From Diprion similis (taxonomy: Eukaryota; Arthropoda; Insecta; Hymenoptera; Diprionidae): 64,000 nt of DNA. Below the pieces are notes generated by a model. That model had not been told where the DNA came from and ran no database searches. It saw nothing but the letters and a program-made list of their open reading frames with translations. The stretch spans positions 26,750,001 to 26,814,000 of the forward strand of contig NC_060112.1 of the NCBI RefSeq assembly GCF_021155765.1. The letters are read 5' to 3'. Positions 26,131 to 39,438 of this stretch are shown one piece after another. The position numbers were made by a program, and so were the translations under genes. Within the stretch, counting starts at the first letter, position 1. Each line of letters begins with the position of its first letter.

Positions 26131-29005
26131 AGCGTTCTCTTACTCTCCTTAACACCCACTCCTCACGCTTAGAGCTTAGCTCTGTTCCACGACCTGTGTT
26201 GTACTTGAAAACCAGAAATCATATCAAGTAGGCCAAACCTGTCCGATTTTATCAACGACCCATGCTCCCCGGAGGAACTTTGGACACTTTAAATTCCTTC
26301 GTGAAGCTCTCTTATTTATATAGTTATTCGATATCTGAGACACGAGATTGTTTCTTGCAGCCTAATAAAAGCTTGACTAAACTACATACGTAAGACATAG
26401 CGATTATTCAGAAAGTACAGAAAATGCGACACCGCGGTCAACCGAATTGCTGGACTTCATCATTTTTTTCAGTAATCATGCGATTTATCCGATTCCAGGA
26501 CGTGATTCATAGCCTGAAATTTTCTAACCACGATTGTCGCAGAATTATTCATTAACAATGCCGAACAAAGAGACAAGAAGTCTAGGAAGCTGAGAAGAAA
26601 CAACGCTGGTGTATCACAGGCTTGTGGTTCACAAACGTGATTATTCATAAAGTTGATGCGCGACCGAAGAATATCCTTTACAACGCATCACGCGCTTTCA
26701 AGAAACATATTTCTGATTTTCCTGATTCCATTTTACGAGATTAAGCACGTTAAAAAGTACTTTGCCTGCATATTCGGATCTCTTTCAACGCGACATGATC
26801 GATATGTGTAGTTCAACGAAACCTACAGATCGGATTGATCGGATGGTCAAAGATCTCGGCCCCTATCAAGCTTACATCATTGGCCATACAAGGGTTTCCA
26901 GTTTTAACAATTTTTTCAACGGTCAATTAGCGTCGTGGGGTCAGATGCTTCGTGCTGACGTGGGCATGCTGCTCGGTCACTGCAGATTAACAACAAAGGT
27001 GATAATTTTCGTCACGCGCCAACGTCAAACGCTCCGACGAACATGCGCTTCGGATTTACGTTTCTCGTCAGTCACGTGCGCGATTCGCATATTCTTCAAT
27101 CACCTTGTACCTTGCAATTGACACTTTGCGAGTGAATGCCACCGACGGTGAAGAATCTCGGGGCGTCAGCTAATTCTCCCCTTTTCGAGGTTGATAAATT
27201 TTGTGTCTATAGTTGGGGAAGTGTAAAAAAGGTTACGTATTTTCCTATAAATATCCAGATCATTACACTATTTAGATTGTAGAATTATAACGGAGTGTGA
27301 CGTAACGATGGCCGATAGTAACGAACCATAGAATGCAGCGTTGGTGACTTACGAGTTACAGTTTGAAAATCAAGGATCACCATTCGCCAGTGATCAATCA
27401 TGGACGACCTGAACGTTACTACTAAATCTTAGTACTATTTGCACCATTGATAATCAATGGCCAAAGTAATTAGGTAGCTCAATATCGTCGAATGGTGGTT
27501 CTGAATCCATTGGCAACTGTTCAGACGATATCAGATTTTTTCTAAAATCATCCAATAGTTTCCATTCAACCGGAATGTCAACCTTTACCGAAGGTTTATC
27601 AGTAATTTGCCTTACCGGTCACGCGTGCAGCCGGATGATGGAACATCTTTTTACGCTGATAGCCGGTATTCAGATGCATCGCACACACCGTTTCAAAGTC
27701 GTGCCGTCCTTCTGGCGGTATTTGAGTGAAAACGGCAAGGACATTTTACCTAGATTCACGGCTCGTGGGCATGTTGCAGACAATGTGTTCAATTAGGTAA
27801 TTATTATCGTGCGTCGTACCAACGGAACTCGGTGATTCGCTTCACCTCTTCACTCCGTGCTCGAGCAGAAGTTAAACACCTAACGACCCAGTCGAATAAT
27901 CCCGAGAATCTAACGTTTCCTTAATTCATGCCTACGGTTCATGTAATCTTGTTGGTCCGCGTCTCTGCAGCCTCCCACATATTATGTACTTATATGAGGT
28001 TTCAGTTTACGGAGCCTTGTGTCTAAGCCAACGCACACAGGCTGCAAGTACCTCGGAACTTATATATAGTTCATTCTTATGGGAATAGCGCGTAGCTAAA
28101 CATACGAAGCATCATTTCTATTCGCGGAATTTTTCACTTGCAGGAAACTTCTTACGGAATCTCCAAGATGCGTCCGACTTTAAGCCAATTAGCTAATGAA
28201 ATCAATTTTTACTCTGTTTCCAGTCTGCACCACGTGTTTTTATCTGTCTTATCAGTTTTATGCTACGATTGGTTGTAGCGTAAAACTCGAGCCGAAGTTT
28301 CATCTTCAAACAGTCCTCGATTCTCGTGTTTTGGTTACTTTTACACGGGGTTGAAGAGTTTGGAGAATTCCAAATTTGACAAAATTATTCTTCTCAAGCT
28401 AAGATTAATGCAATTTCTCTGCAAGAGAACCAAGTGAATGGCGGCTTTGTGCAGTTCGTGAACGTTTCGGTACTTTAAGGATACTTGGGAAATCTGGTCA
28501 AGTTACATGGGTACACGCAAAAATTAAAACATTATTGTAGTTCTGATGAGTCAAACATAGATTTTCCAAAGGTAGGGGTTCATGGAAAAAGTACAGGATG
28601 TTTCCAACTCGCATCTATTAATGTTGAAAGTGTTTCAGAAGCTACGGTAGATACGCGGTTAGAATTTCCGGCATCAATGGGCTGCTTTTTCCTTCATAGT
28701 ATTCGCAGCTCGTTGTAAATTACAACAATTTCCGTAAGTTTACACAATGCGTCATCTCGGAGGGATAGAAATTTGTATTCCTGTTCCATGGTACCTTCGT
28801 ATTTTTCGCTTAAAGAGCCAAGCTAGTCATTGGATAAGTCCTTTCCGCATTTGCCTCAACTTGCAAAGCTTGCCGGGATTCTCACGTAATTGAGTTGGAG
28901 AAACATCGCTTTATGTATCTCGAAGCCAAATTGGTCACGTTAACACTGTAAGAGATTAATTCTTTGAAATTGCTTTCAAAGTCTTCCATTACATATATAT
29001 ACAAA
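26131..29005. other. Non-coding stretch downstream of the candidate promoter
   Basis: I see no supported gene. Short open frames near 26.8 and 27.6 kb show no family motif and no consistent splice borders. Confidence 0.45.
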
Positions 29006-29523
29006 GGGTGGGAAATTTAAAGTGTGACAGAGCAATAGCACTCAAACCGTTGATGATACTCAAAAATGTTTCATGGACGATAATATTATTTTTTCGGTGG
29101 AGAAGCTGAAGCTACGTAAAGGTTAACTCCACTTTTTTAAATGGAACAACATATATTTTTTTTACGACATTATTACTGACTTTCAGATGAGTTCAGTGAC
29201 CTGGAACACAAGGTCATTCTAGGTACGCAAAGTATAAAAATAGTTAAAGAATCGAATCAAATCGAAATAATTACTTTTAAAAGATTTACTAACCTTGGTT
29301 TGTGTCTACCTACAGAAGATGCTCGAAGTGATGACTCTCGACTTGTAAACACTTGTCAATTCACTGATTAAAAGACCGTCTCATTATACTGCCAACATTT
29401 GTGGTGTAATTTCTTTTTTTTACGTCGTCAGGCGTGGTAGGTGCCACCGCCATTACGCGTACTTTGACAAAACCCCATAAAAAGTAATCGAGTGCTGTTG
29501 CTCTGACACACTTTAAATGACCC
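29006..29523. mobile_element. Short element with about 34-bp terminal inverted repeats
   Basis: The left end GGGTGGGAAATTTAAAGTGTG.. and the right end, read inward on the other strand, GGGTCATTTAAAGTGTGTC.. share the following block AGAGCAA(T/C)AGCACTC. Length is 518 bp, with no transposase frame. Target-site duplication is not clear. Confidence 0.7.
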
Positions 29524-30019
29524 ACGTACCCTGGAGTCTACCGTGCGTGACCGCGTAATTAATCGATGCAGTTAATTGTCCCAGTAAATTGTTCTCATGG
29601 AGAATGTGTATCGGTATCATTTTTTTCAATTATTGATTACCCAGTCCGCTGCGTCGTCAACCCTGTACTACCAATGTTTCTGAACCTTCAACACCAGCTG
29701 CTACTGGGTGAGAATTGTTCCTACAATTATTTCCAAACGTAGCACCATCATCGCCTGTGTTTCATATGTAACGTTGTAACGGACAACAACAACAACACTT
29801 CTTCTTCTAGTTACGAATCTTACGTAGTGGATCACGCGAGGACCTCATACCGTCGACAGAAATTTAATTGAGTATGTTAATTACACCTAATGACGCTGTG
29901 CACGAGGCAATTGTACACAAGTCTATACGTGTGCGGAGAAATTCAATGACAATTCGCACGTATAAGTATAGTGACGAGGAAAAATGTCTGTCCTTTTTTT
30001 TAATAGCTTGTATGAAAAT

Positions 30020-30163
30020 TGCAATGACATGGAGAGTTACGGACGGAATATCTACTACACCAGATGGTCTGCGGTGGAATTCGAGGAGATCCAGTAAAAT
30101 GCCTTTTGCATCACTTGTCCCTCGTCCATTAAACAGGCCTCGAGCAAGAAACGGTAAAATCCA
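30020..30163 (-). pseudogene. Possible relic of an M20 dipeptidase (CNDP-like)
   Basis: One minus-strand frame contains W-x-x-PF, then LFNGRGTSDAKG (core at 30101-30127), then about 17 residues later DIPSVTLHV. In M20 cytosolic dipeptidases the same order occurs: W..(D/E)PF, LYGRG(S/T)(T/S)D(D)KG with the catalytic aspartates, then (I/L)PVN. The residue after the aspartate is Ala rather than the usual Asp/Met, and neither the upstream H-x-D metal motif nor the downstream EG(M)EE motif is present in any frame. I read this as a decayed fragment, or chance; confidence is low. Confidence 0.25.
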
Positions 30164-31321
30164 AGAACGAGGGATCGTGAACCTTTGGCTTCCCCGTGTG
30201 CGGAGTTTTATCATAATTTACCAACATATGCACCTTGTACAGTGGGTAGATGGATACGACATGCTTGAGGCCAGAATCCAATATTTGCTTTCTGTCTAAT
30301 AAATGCCGATAAGAAACGTGAGTGACTATCTAATTGCCGGAAAAATCGATTGTAGATTAGAAAACAGCTGAATCTGTCCAATACTCGACTCTCTAACATA
30401 AGTCCACTCGTATAAATTTCCGGACAAAACGAAGGCCAAATGAGAGTCCATAACTTAAGCTTCTACTAAACTGGCAGCATTGTTGCCCATGAAATTGGCG
30501 AGGTAGCAGACCGTTGTATAAACGCGGATTGAATTATATTACAGAATAACAAGTTGTACCTTGGCACCGTGCATGATATTTCTGCAGGCTCGTCTTTAAG
30601 GTGTGGCCTTCGCGTTTACAACATGCACGGTTAAAAATTATCCGGATTATCCCGTTAGTCTCTAGGCATTCGATCCAGGCCGAGCCGCTTATCGACGATC
30701 AACCATTTCGTGGCTTCATTCTGTTCATTTTTAGTTATTTACCGACAAGGCGATATCGCCGATGTCATAAATGATCGGAGAAGGTTCATGAAGCTGCATC
30801 GCAGGCAACTACCGGCCAAATACCGAGAATCTTATTCGATATGAGAACGAGTATGTGAAGTCAGGTCAGTGATTGCGGTAAATCGGCACACCGTCATTGC
30901 GGCACCATCGGGCATTTTCTCAGTTCAAAAGCATATATAATGTGTCCGATTTTAGCATGTGTGATTTTTGAAAGCCGACTCGAAAGCCTGCAGCAACAAT
31001 TAATCAACATATAGATTTCGGGGACGATTTACGGTCACTCATGTTTGACCCGAAAACCCACTTTATTTGCGGAGCCTTTGTTTTTTATCTTAATCGGTCA
31101 CAGAATTTAATGATTTTAAAAACATCGGACACTTTCGTAGACCTGAAGACGAACATGAAGGATTATACAGCGGTAATATTGTCCGCGCAGAATTAATTAA
31201 GGATTTCATTTTGAAATTTAAGTCTATTAATCTTCAACTTCGGTAGATCGCAAAATAAAAACTTTACCTCGATCATTGGTACAGGCCTCTTCTTTACGCC
31301 CTATACATATAGAGAGAAAAA

Positions 31322-32480
31322 GGGTGAGTTTGCTCGGTCTGTAAAAGTAGGAGTACTATATGACCTTCAGGTTTAGTTTGAGATTCGTACGTTATATCTA
31401 ATCTCTTGAAACATTCCATCGCTGCATGCATCGCGAGAGATATTTCAATCGTAAATAACTGCATGACTTAGTTAGCTGCTAATTGCAATACAAAAATAGA
31501 TCGAGAATCTGAATGTGAAAGGCCTTCGGAATTTAGCCGCTTTTACAGTTAGGGAAAACGGTATGCATACATTATACTGAATCAGACTCTGCAGAGACAT
31601 ATCAAGCATATGAAGGGAGGGTATTTAAAATAAAATGACCAATTACGCGAAGCTCTTTATTTTCACGTTATTGCATGAATGATAGCAGAGATTCAAAATT
31701 TTTCGATTGGGCAACGTTTATGAATTTCGAAGTTCTTCGCGCGTTCGCGTCTTATACCAACCTGAGGAAAGAAATATGAGAAAATTGGAGCAAATTGAAA
31801 GAATCAAAATTTTCAATATGTATTTCGGAACAAAACAAATTGAGTCTAGCTGATGCCGGACAAAGTCTTTCTTCGTGCAATATTTTAGTTTGAATCTACG
31901 AAACTTCAATTTATCAGGTAATGCTTTTGTTGTTGCGATGGTGTGTTGAAAGATATTGCAACGCGAACGAGAATCGAGAAGCAGAAAGTAAGAAACAATT
32001 AGTAACGACCGTGCCGCAAGTGACCGTCGTGGCATCTTATGATAAAACGGCAACTCATGGTTTGCCAAATAAATGGCTTTTAGGTTACGGTGTCAAGATC
32101 GAGCGAACGTCGTGTAAAACAGACTATTTCCTTCGGAGTACGCTGACCCGATGCGTATTCCCGGTCTTTTCGAAAGCAATTGCATTCGCAGCAAAAAATC
32201 AGGCATCTCACTGACTGCTGAACAGATTGTTTTTTTGTTTTTTTTTATACGTAATATCCACAGTTTGTTGACCGCGGGACGACGACCATGAAAATATAAC
32301 GAACTGTGATTGAATACGGCTAATTTGAAAGCAATTAAAGCCCAATTTTTCGTAAACAAATGGCGGGAAGGATCGAGTTGCTTTGAGGGAATGATATACT
32401 AGATTTTAACGTGGAGTCATGATTAGATAGCTTTAAGGTCATCTAGTACTCCTACCTTTACCGACCGAGCAAACTCACCC
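31322..32480. mobile_element. 1.16-kb element with about 50-bp terminal inverted repeats
   Basis: The left end GGGTGAGTTTGCTCGGTC, followed by (T/G)GTAAA(A/G)GTAGGAGTACTA, recurs inverted at the right end (32430-32480, ending CTCACCC) with few mismatches. The interior is about 1 kb, A+T-rich, with no transposase frame. Non-autonomous DNA transposon is the likely reading. No clear target-site duplication. Confidence 0.65.
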
Positions 32481-35400
32481 GTTTTCTGCATTGAATATAC
32501 TATATGATAATAATAATAAATAATAATTTGCTAAGTAATGCGAATTAGGATCACGCTGATCGTACGGCAGATGAGGCTATATATATAAGTAAGGTATATT
32601 TCTGTTGCTGACGAATATCAGGGATATCATCCGTCGATCACGACGGACTGACGTGGTGACGTTATACCCTGTGATTTCATTTATACGAAATTTTTTACAT
32701 TAGAATAATTTAGTTTTTTCTTTCACATGATATCGTTTAGCGTCGCTCCCTATTATTCGATACTTGAGTTTCATTTGTCACGATTGCGAAAACAAAAACA
32801 CATTATGACAGATTAGCCGATACCTTCTGTATACCTATATTGTACGAAGCAATGCTATCACTTATCACCGGGTAACTCGATCCCTCCTACATTGCCACGC
32901 CTATATGTGTAAGCTGGTGTTTATATTACGCGTAATTGTTATGTCTTATTATAACCTACCTTCGACCGAAATGGACACACACGTGATTACAATGTGAGTA
33001 ATAAGTGGATGTAGGAACCGTCCGATTTTTTAATTGCCTAGATGAAACTGCAATAGAGCAACTGTTGACAGGCTTGTTATTTCGATCGTTGAACACAATG
33101 TCACCCTGTACAAATAAAGTTAAGTTCACTTGTTTTTCTACTTTCGTAGTTTATTATTCAATGCTTTCTAAGAATCTTATCTATAAAAATTCCGAGATGC
33201 CCAAATACGCTGAAAGTATTTACATATTTGAAATTTGACCAAAACTTGATCCGAACTAACGATCGCTATCTTATTCCTGGTATGGGATTCCGATCTCGAA
33301 CGATGGAATCGAATTGCAGGACTGAAATAGCTACTTTCGTGGCAATAGTTTGGATAAAATAAAGATCTCGTGACGAACGTAAAGTGCCGCACGAGCCGAA
33401 GGCGAGTCACGAAGTTCCTATAGGAATGCGTACCAGTCACAGATCATATTTTCTGCGCTACTTTCTGTCAAAAAACTACAAAATAGTCGAGTTGTTGCCT
33501 CCTGTAGCGCAGAAAATTACGTTGTCCATTTGCAATTCGGAATCAACTACCGCCGATGGCAACGAAAGTGTCAAAACGTATGCAATATGGCAGAGGAAAC
33601 CATGTGACCATCTAGCCGCCTCAGGCGACAAATTGTCGCGAAGAATCGCGTGGAACGGTTCGTAATTACAAGTACGAAGATTAGTAATTATTGTGTGCCA
33701 ATAAATGTACAAGGAGAAAAAACCGGGAATTGTGTAAGAATGTTAAATAAAATGAGGAAAAAAGCATTTTTTTTCAAATCCACTTTCTCTATAGTTTAAA
33801 AAAAAACATATATATATAAGGTATATGTGTAGTCACGCAACTGCACAAAGACAATTGAATTGCAACACTATTTTAGGAGATAACTTTTATTTACGACCAT
33901 AACCGCAACTGTTTATAAACTGACACCTAAATATCGAAAATTTATTTGAAAGGGTCTCGTTTCATTATAAAAGAAGACAATGGAAAAAAGTGCATAATGA
34001 GAAAACAGAAAGACAACAACAGAAAAGAGGCCGAGGTTTTAAAGGATAAATTATGTAGCAGAAAAAAAAGTCATTCTCAATGGAATTATAACGCAACGGT
34101 ATAAAATGTTGTTTTAATTTCATGATAGAAAATCGAACGAAATCCAAAATTGACTGTCCGAATACACGAATGAAAGTCCAAGATCGTTTTTCAACCTGTG
34201 ATATGGAATAGAAAACTATGACTTTGGCCAGAGGCCATATTATTAATTCACAGGAAGACTGATTGATTATACTTTCAAGAATCAGATGGAAGGGAGGACA
34301 AGACATAATAAGTATGTGCATATTAATTGTCTGCGGCGACGTCGCACCGCCCGATGCCGGTGAGTTCAATAAGTTGTCGTCGCACTCTTGGCTCTGACGA
34401 TCAGCGAATCATGAATACACGCGTAACCATCAACCATGGCATGGACGCCTGTAACTCTTTCGCTCCTTACGTTTTACCTTCACACCTACGAAGCACCTGC
34501 GTGCATGAAATGTCGAAGATTTCCATCCGAATTACACAGGTTTTCAACTGTTTTTCATAGGTTTTTACTCGCTGACACCGGGAAAAATTCTCAAATAGTT
34601 CCATCATGTCAGGTTTTTTCTTGAACTCGTGTTTGTAGTTTCATTTAGATTGAAACTGTTCTTGATTCAAAAAATCCTATGCCAAAGTGCTTTCTTACTT
34701 TTATTTGATATGTATTGGAGTGAGGCTTAAGAATAAGTACAAAGAGGGAAACAGAAAATGGAAAGCGGAAACGTGTTCGGAGCAAAATGAAAGAAAAGAC
34801 GAAAAGGTTTCATAGGCAAAAAGAATGAACACGGAATGTTAAGTACATTTAATGAGGAAATTGTTTGTTTAATTTTATAAGAAATATTGTTTAGTCGATT
34901 GTAAAGAAATGGTCGTTTTTTCATTATTGTTATGCTTTTTGTTATGCAAACGCAAAAATACTGCACGTGATGGAGGGAAATGGAAGTAATTTTTGGAATC
35001 ATACAGCTGAAATAAAATATTTTCTTGCAGACCCACAATTCTATTTTCGGTAAAACTGAAATCGCAACGAAACGTTTTTGATTCTAAACGTCTTATTCTA
35101 GCTAACCTGAAACCTATGCTAAATTTCGGAATGATCCGTGTGTTTCAGTTGAGCTGGATTTCGCAGTTTTAGTTATTTATTAAACTGCACTCACCCCTCG
35201 ATCGTCGTCAGCTTGTAGACGGTGTCGAACATATTTTTTCTAGCAAAGCCGAAGACCTGACGTCCTTCTGTTTTGCTATCGCCGACGTTGAATTCGTGAA
35301 AATGAAGAGTTCTAGCGTTGGAAAAATCTGGCTGCCCAGGCGACGCCGTAATGTTCATGACTTTGTATTACACTGTATGACTTGCTGAGGGTTGTTTATT

Positions 35401-37799
35401 ATTCTAATGGATGAATGGAATAAGCCAACGTAGATGCTAGAGGAATAAATCCGACGTTTGATTTACGTCTAGTTCTTAGAATCCGCGATGAAATCTGACT
35501 TTATAACAATTCTGTTGTTTGTATCGATTTTGAAAAGATAACGTTCCGCGTTTACCTTCATGTAATATTCGTAAAAGAAATGATGGAGAGTTTTGATGAC
35601 TCCGTTTACATATACTCATTTGTTCAGTGATGTAAAGTATTGAAAAAAAAATGTTGTCTACAGCTTCGATCCTCAATATTATTTACGATTGACTTTCATA
35701 CACTCTCAATTTAATGATAAGTACAGTGAAGAATACCTGTAATAAAGAGACAAATATGCAAGTAACTTAGGCGAGCTGGATACATCAGACTTATTCTCAA
35801 CTATCATACATGTCGATCCACACCTTGAATACATATAATTATCCACGAGTGCGAGTAAACGACTTTTAATTGCCCGGCTTGCAAGGAGTTACCCTGGACG
35901 TTTACTATTTGATTCAATCCAATTTAGAGCCTGTGTTCTACGGCACGAAGAATTTCATGCGTATAATAGAGCAAAGAAAAAAAGAGTCATTAACTCCTAG
36001 ACGTGGGTATGTGGATGCGAAGTATAATTCACGCACCTGAGGTGGATGTATGTGGCAAATCGGTCGGATTTGAAGATTACTTAACCGCATCATTTTCCTT
36101 CCCCTTTTTGATCACCCTATATAAGCAAAGTCTTAACTCTTGACTTCGTTACTCATGCTACCGGAGTCAAACACAAAGGCAACTACAATTATAAAATATA
36201 CAGCCTCGAATTTCGAGGCACGTATGGCATACTTGTAGGATGTCTAATCGTAAGAATATGCATGTATGGGATACGGTGTACGAATGCTGCATTCGCAAAA
36301 CGTGGATCACGTTATAATCGACTCTTTGTTTTTTTCACATGAGATGAATATCGAGTAAAGATTATAACCGAACTGAAAGAAGTAGGTATTTTGATAGGCA
36401 AATGCAGTTTTCAGGCATTCAGTCAAGACTCTAAATCGTAATTAAACTGTCGAGTATATCAATTTATGTGAAATAAAATGTTACTAGATGATGGTTAAGT
36501 ATTCGAAATTATTTCATTGCAAAACTGGAATCGCTGGCATTTCAACGTAAACCATGTCGTTAATAAAATTTTCCGGGTGCTGTAAAGTTTTTACAAATTT
36601 TTATTGCATAACTGTACAACCACTATTCAGCCATTCTACGATATTTATGCCGAATTCTTAAATCCAATCAATTATTTTCGCATCACACGATTGAAAAATA
36701 CTTCTCCGCTTTCAAAAATTCGTATGAAGTAATTCTGCACTTGAATGTTTGCATTATACAATCGTACAGCGTAAGTATATTAGATAGAAATTCATTGGGT
36801 TTGTGTGAGCTTGATTCGGAATATGGTAATTGGCTTAGTATGCTGGTATTAATTATTCAGTTGCCGAATCATTTTATCGAATATTCCGTCGACACACAAT
36901 GTGACCTTAGGCCGTTCTACATTTTACGTAGTATTTATAGGCAGTATAACCGTTCCATAGACTCTACACCTTTCACGGATAAGTATACATTATACGGTAT
37001 AAATTATGACCCACAGAGTTCAAAAAATAAAATCTTTTACTACACTGGAATCAAAATTTGCCAAAATATTACCGATGCGAGCTATCAGGTTTACTATACG
37101 CTGTAAATTCTTCTGGTGAGCATAATTTTGTATCTGATCATCCCAGTTATTCATTATGTTAAAAAATACCTGTTTGCATACATAATATATCCAACTATTA
37201 TACATGTACATCGACCTACGCAGAATAATAATTTCGATGCATTTTGGTCAAGGCTTTGTCTGCCTTTGTTCCCGTTTCATTACCAAGGCGTGAAACCAAA
37301 TAACTGTAATAGATTGATTATAGGTGGAAAATTAATGATTTCGGAAATGTTATGAATTTTCACTAATAATGTTTCTTTTTATTTTTACAGATATAACCTT
37401 ATTTAGTAGACGTTGCTGATGCCAGAATCTTTCCAAAAAAATTTATTAGGGGCATGCGAATAATTGATGTCGAATAATGTGGATATTCCGAATATTCGAA
37501 TCGTTCCAATAATTCGAGTCTACGAACATGCAAATTGCTCGATATTCAAATATTCGATTGGATTCAATTGTTAAATTCCGCCGGTAAGGTAGACTCTGCC
37601 TAACGAATTCGCTGCTAACTTCAAGTCACAATCTGACAGGCAAGACGCACGGCTTTGGGTAAGTGCTGCCCTCTGTGGGGAAAGCAGTAAACTCTTTTCA
37701 GGGCTTATCGGCGGCTCAAGCATATGTGTATTGTGTGTAAACACCGTTACGCGTGCAGTCAGCGTAGCTCTCGTCGATATTTGGCACAAAACGTAAGAA
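32481..37799. other. Non-coding stretch upstream of Ada2a/Rpb4
   Basis: No supported gene. The last few hundred bases must hold the shared Ada2a/Rpb4 promoter and 5' UTR; I see no TATA box close to the start codon. Confidence 0.5.
37440..37562. repeat. Cluster of ATTCGA / TCGAAT short repeats
   Basis: Many interspersed copies of ATTCGA, TCGAAT and AATATTC within about 120 bp, some in inverted order. About 240 bp upstream of the shared Ada2a/Rpb4 start. Confidence 0.5.
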
Positions 37800-39438
37800 A
37801 TGGCTAATCCAATTGTAACGGATATGACTGAAGAGGATGCGGCGGACCTCCAATTTCCGAAAGGTGAGAAAATTGGATAATTTTCGTTCAAATTAGCGGT
37901 TGCTTTTACAATTTCTCGAACAATTTCCCGTCATAGACATAACCTAAAACGGTGGGGATTGAAAGCATTTAATGGTACATGGAAAATAATACCATTTTAA
38001 GCAACTAATTCAATCAACCCTTAAACAAAGGTCTCAAGTAATGGTCTTCTTACTTTCAGACTGTCCGTCGAGTTTCGCAAATGAGTCGGAACACGATATT
38101 GAGCTCGAGGTATCAGTCGTGAAGGAAGAAATCCTTACTTCAGACCCCGCGTGTTGTGTGTGTAAATCGACACTGTGCGAGCCATACATAAAGTGCGCCG
38201 AGTGTTTGAACATTGAAATATGTCCCAACTGTTTTTCAAACGGTGCCGAAATCGAGGGGCATAAAAATAACCATAATTACATTATAATAAAGAACGAATT
38301 TCCACTTATACCTGGTTCCAATTGGTCTGCCAGAGAGGAACTCGAACTTTTGGATGTCTTGCAAGAGTGTGGATTCGGCAATTGGGACGATATATCGAGG
38401 AGGTTGCAGAACAAGTCGCCAGACGATTGCAGGAAGCATTACCTGCACAATTTTATAGACAATCAAAATTTACCTGGTTTACCCTACATAAAAGAAACCG
38501 AGATCAGCTTGTTCGGATCCGAGGCTGTACCGTATCTTTACAAACTTCAAGACCTTGAAGACCCGCCAAGATTTGCCTGTAATACGATAAACTACAAATT
38601 ATTGGCAGGATACAATGCAGCTAGGTCAGATTTCGAAGTAAACTTTGACAATTATGCTGAATTGTTAGTCTCAGATTTAAAGTACGATGAATTTTGTCCG
38701 GCTGACAAGCATTTCGAGCTTGGAAAAAACCTCCAAGTTGCCATAGTAAATGCCTACAATCACAGACTCAAAGAGAGGCAAAGGCGTAGAAAAATTGTAC
38801 GTAATCATGGGCTGATTTCGTTCCGTAGAACCATGTCGTGGCTTCAAAGGTACGAATCGACTCTTACCAGGCCTTTGATCGAAAGATTACTAACATTGAT
38901 GCAACTTGTCAGTGGGATGGATTTCGATTACATAATCGAGGGTCTTCACCATGCTGGAGAACTAAGGAATTACATTAGAAAATTATTTGAATTTCGTCAG
39001 AATGGTATCACAAGGTTTCACTCAGTACCGATGTTCCAAAAGTTGGCCAAGCTGCGCGCGGAACATGAAAAAGAAAGAAAGCAGTATCTGAGTAACACCG
39101 AATATTGCTGGCAGACTGTATTACCCGGCTGCGTTGTAAAGACTACACCTCATGTTGCAGCAAATGTTCCCCAACGTAAAGCACCACCACCCCTTGTAAT
39201 TCAAGGGCTTCCTGGATACGACCGCCTAACTCCGGCTGAACGGGACCTTTGCTCAAATGCTCGTGTTATACCTGAGAGCTACTTTGACTTTAAAAACCTG
39301 TTGATAACAGAGAATAAAAAATGTGGGAGCTTGAGGCTTGCTCAAGCCAGAGTTCTTCTGAAGATTGATGTTAACAAGACGAGAAAAATATATGATTTTT
39401 TGGCAGAAGAAGGATACATCAATAAACCTGCTCAGTAA
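37800..39438 (+). CDS. Ada2a: Transcriptional adaptor Ada2a (shares first exon with Rpb4)
   Basis: Exon 37800-37863 (21 codons plus one base) joins exon 38060-39438 (acceptor CTTTCAG) to give 480 residues. Domains in order: an Rpb4-type N-terminus from the shared exon (1-21); a ZZ zinc finger with CxxC and further Cys/His pairs (about 53-98, CCVCKS .. CAEC .. CPNC .. H..H); a SANT/Myb domain (about 110-155, [12 protein letters not shown] .. WDDISRR .. CRKHY); a middle region with basic stretch RQRRRK; and a C-terminal SWIRM domain (about 405-480). Ada2 proteins hold the Gcn5 acetyltransferase; Ada2a belongs to the ATAC complex in flies and acts on histones in the nucleus. In-frame upstream ATG at 38041 would lie in the intron and is not needed. 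AATAAA at 39544-39549 ends this transcript. Length is near the human protein and shorter than the fly one. Confidence 0.94.

Noticed and set aside
29868-30299. 143-codon open frame on the plus strand
   Set aside because: No motif; it lies antisense to the M20-like stretch and looks like chance.
38041-38059. ATG at 38041 as start of Ada2a
   Set aside because: These bases form the intron end (TTACTTTCAG); the family N-terminus is supplied by the shared exon at 37800.
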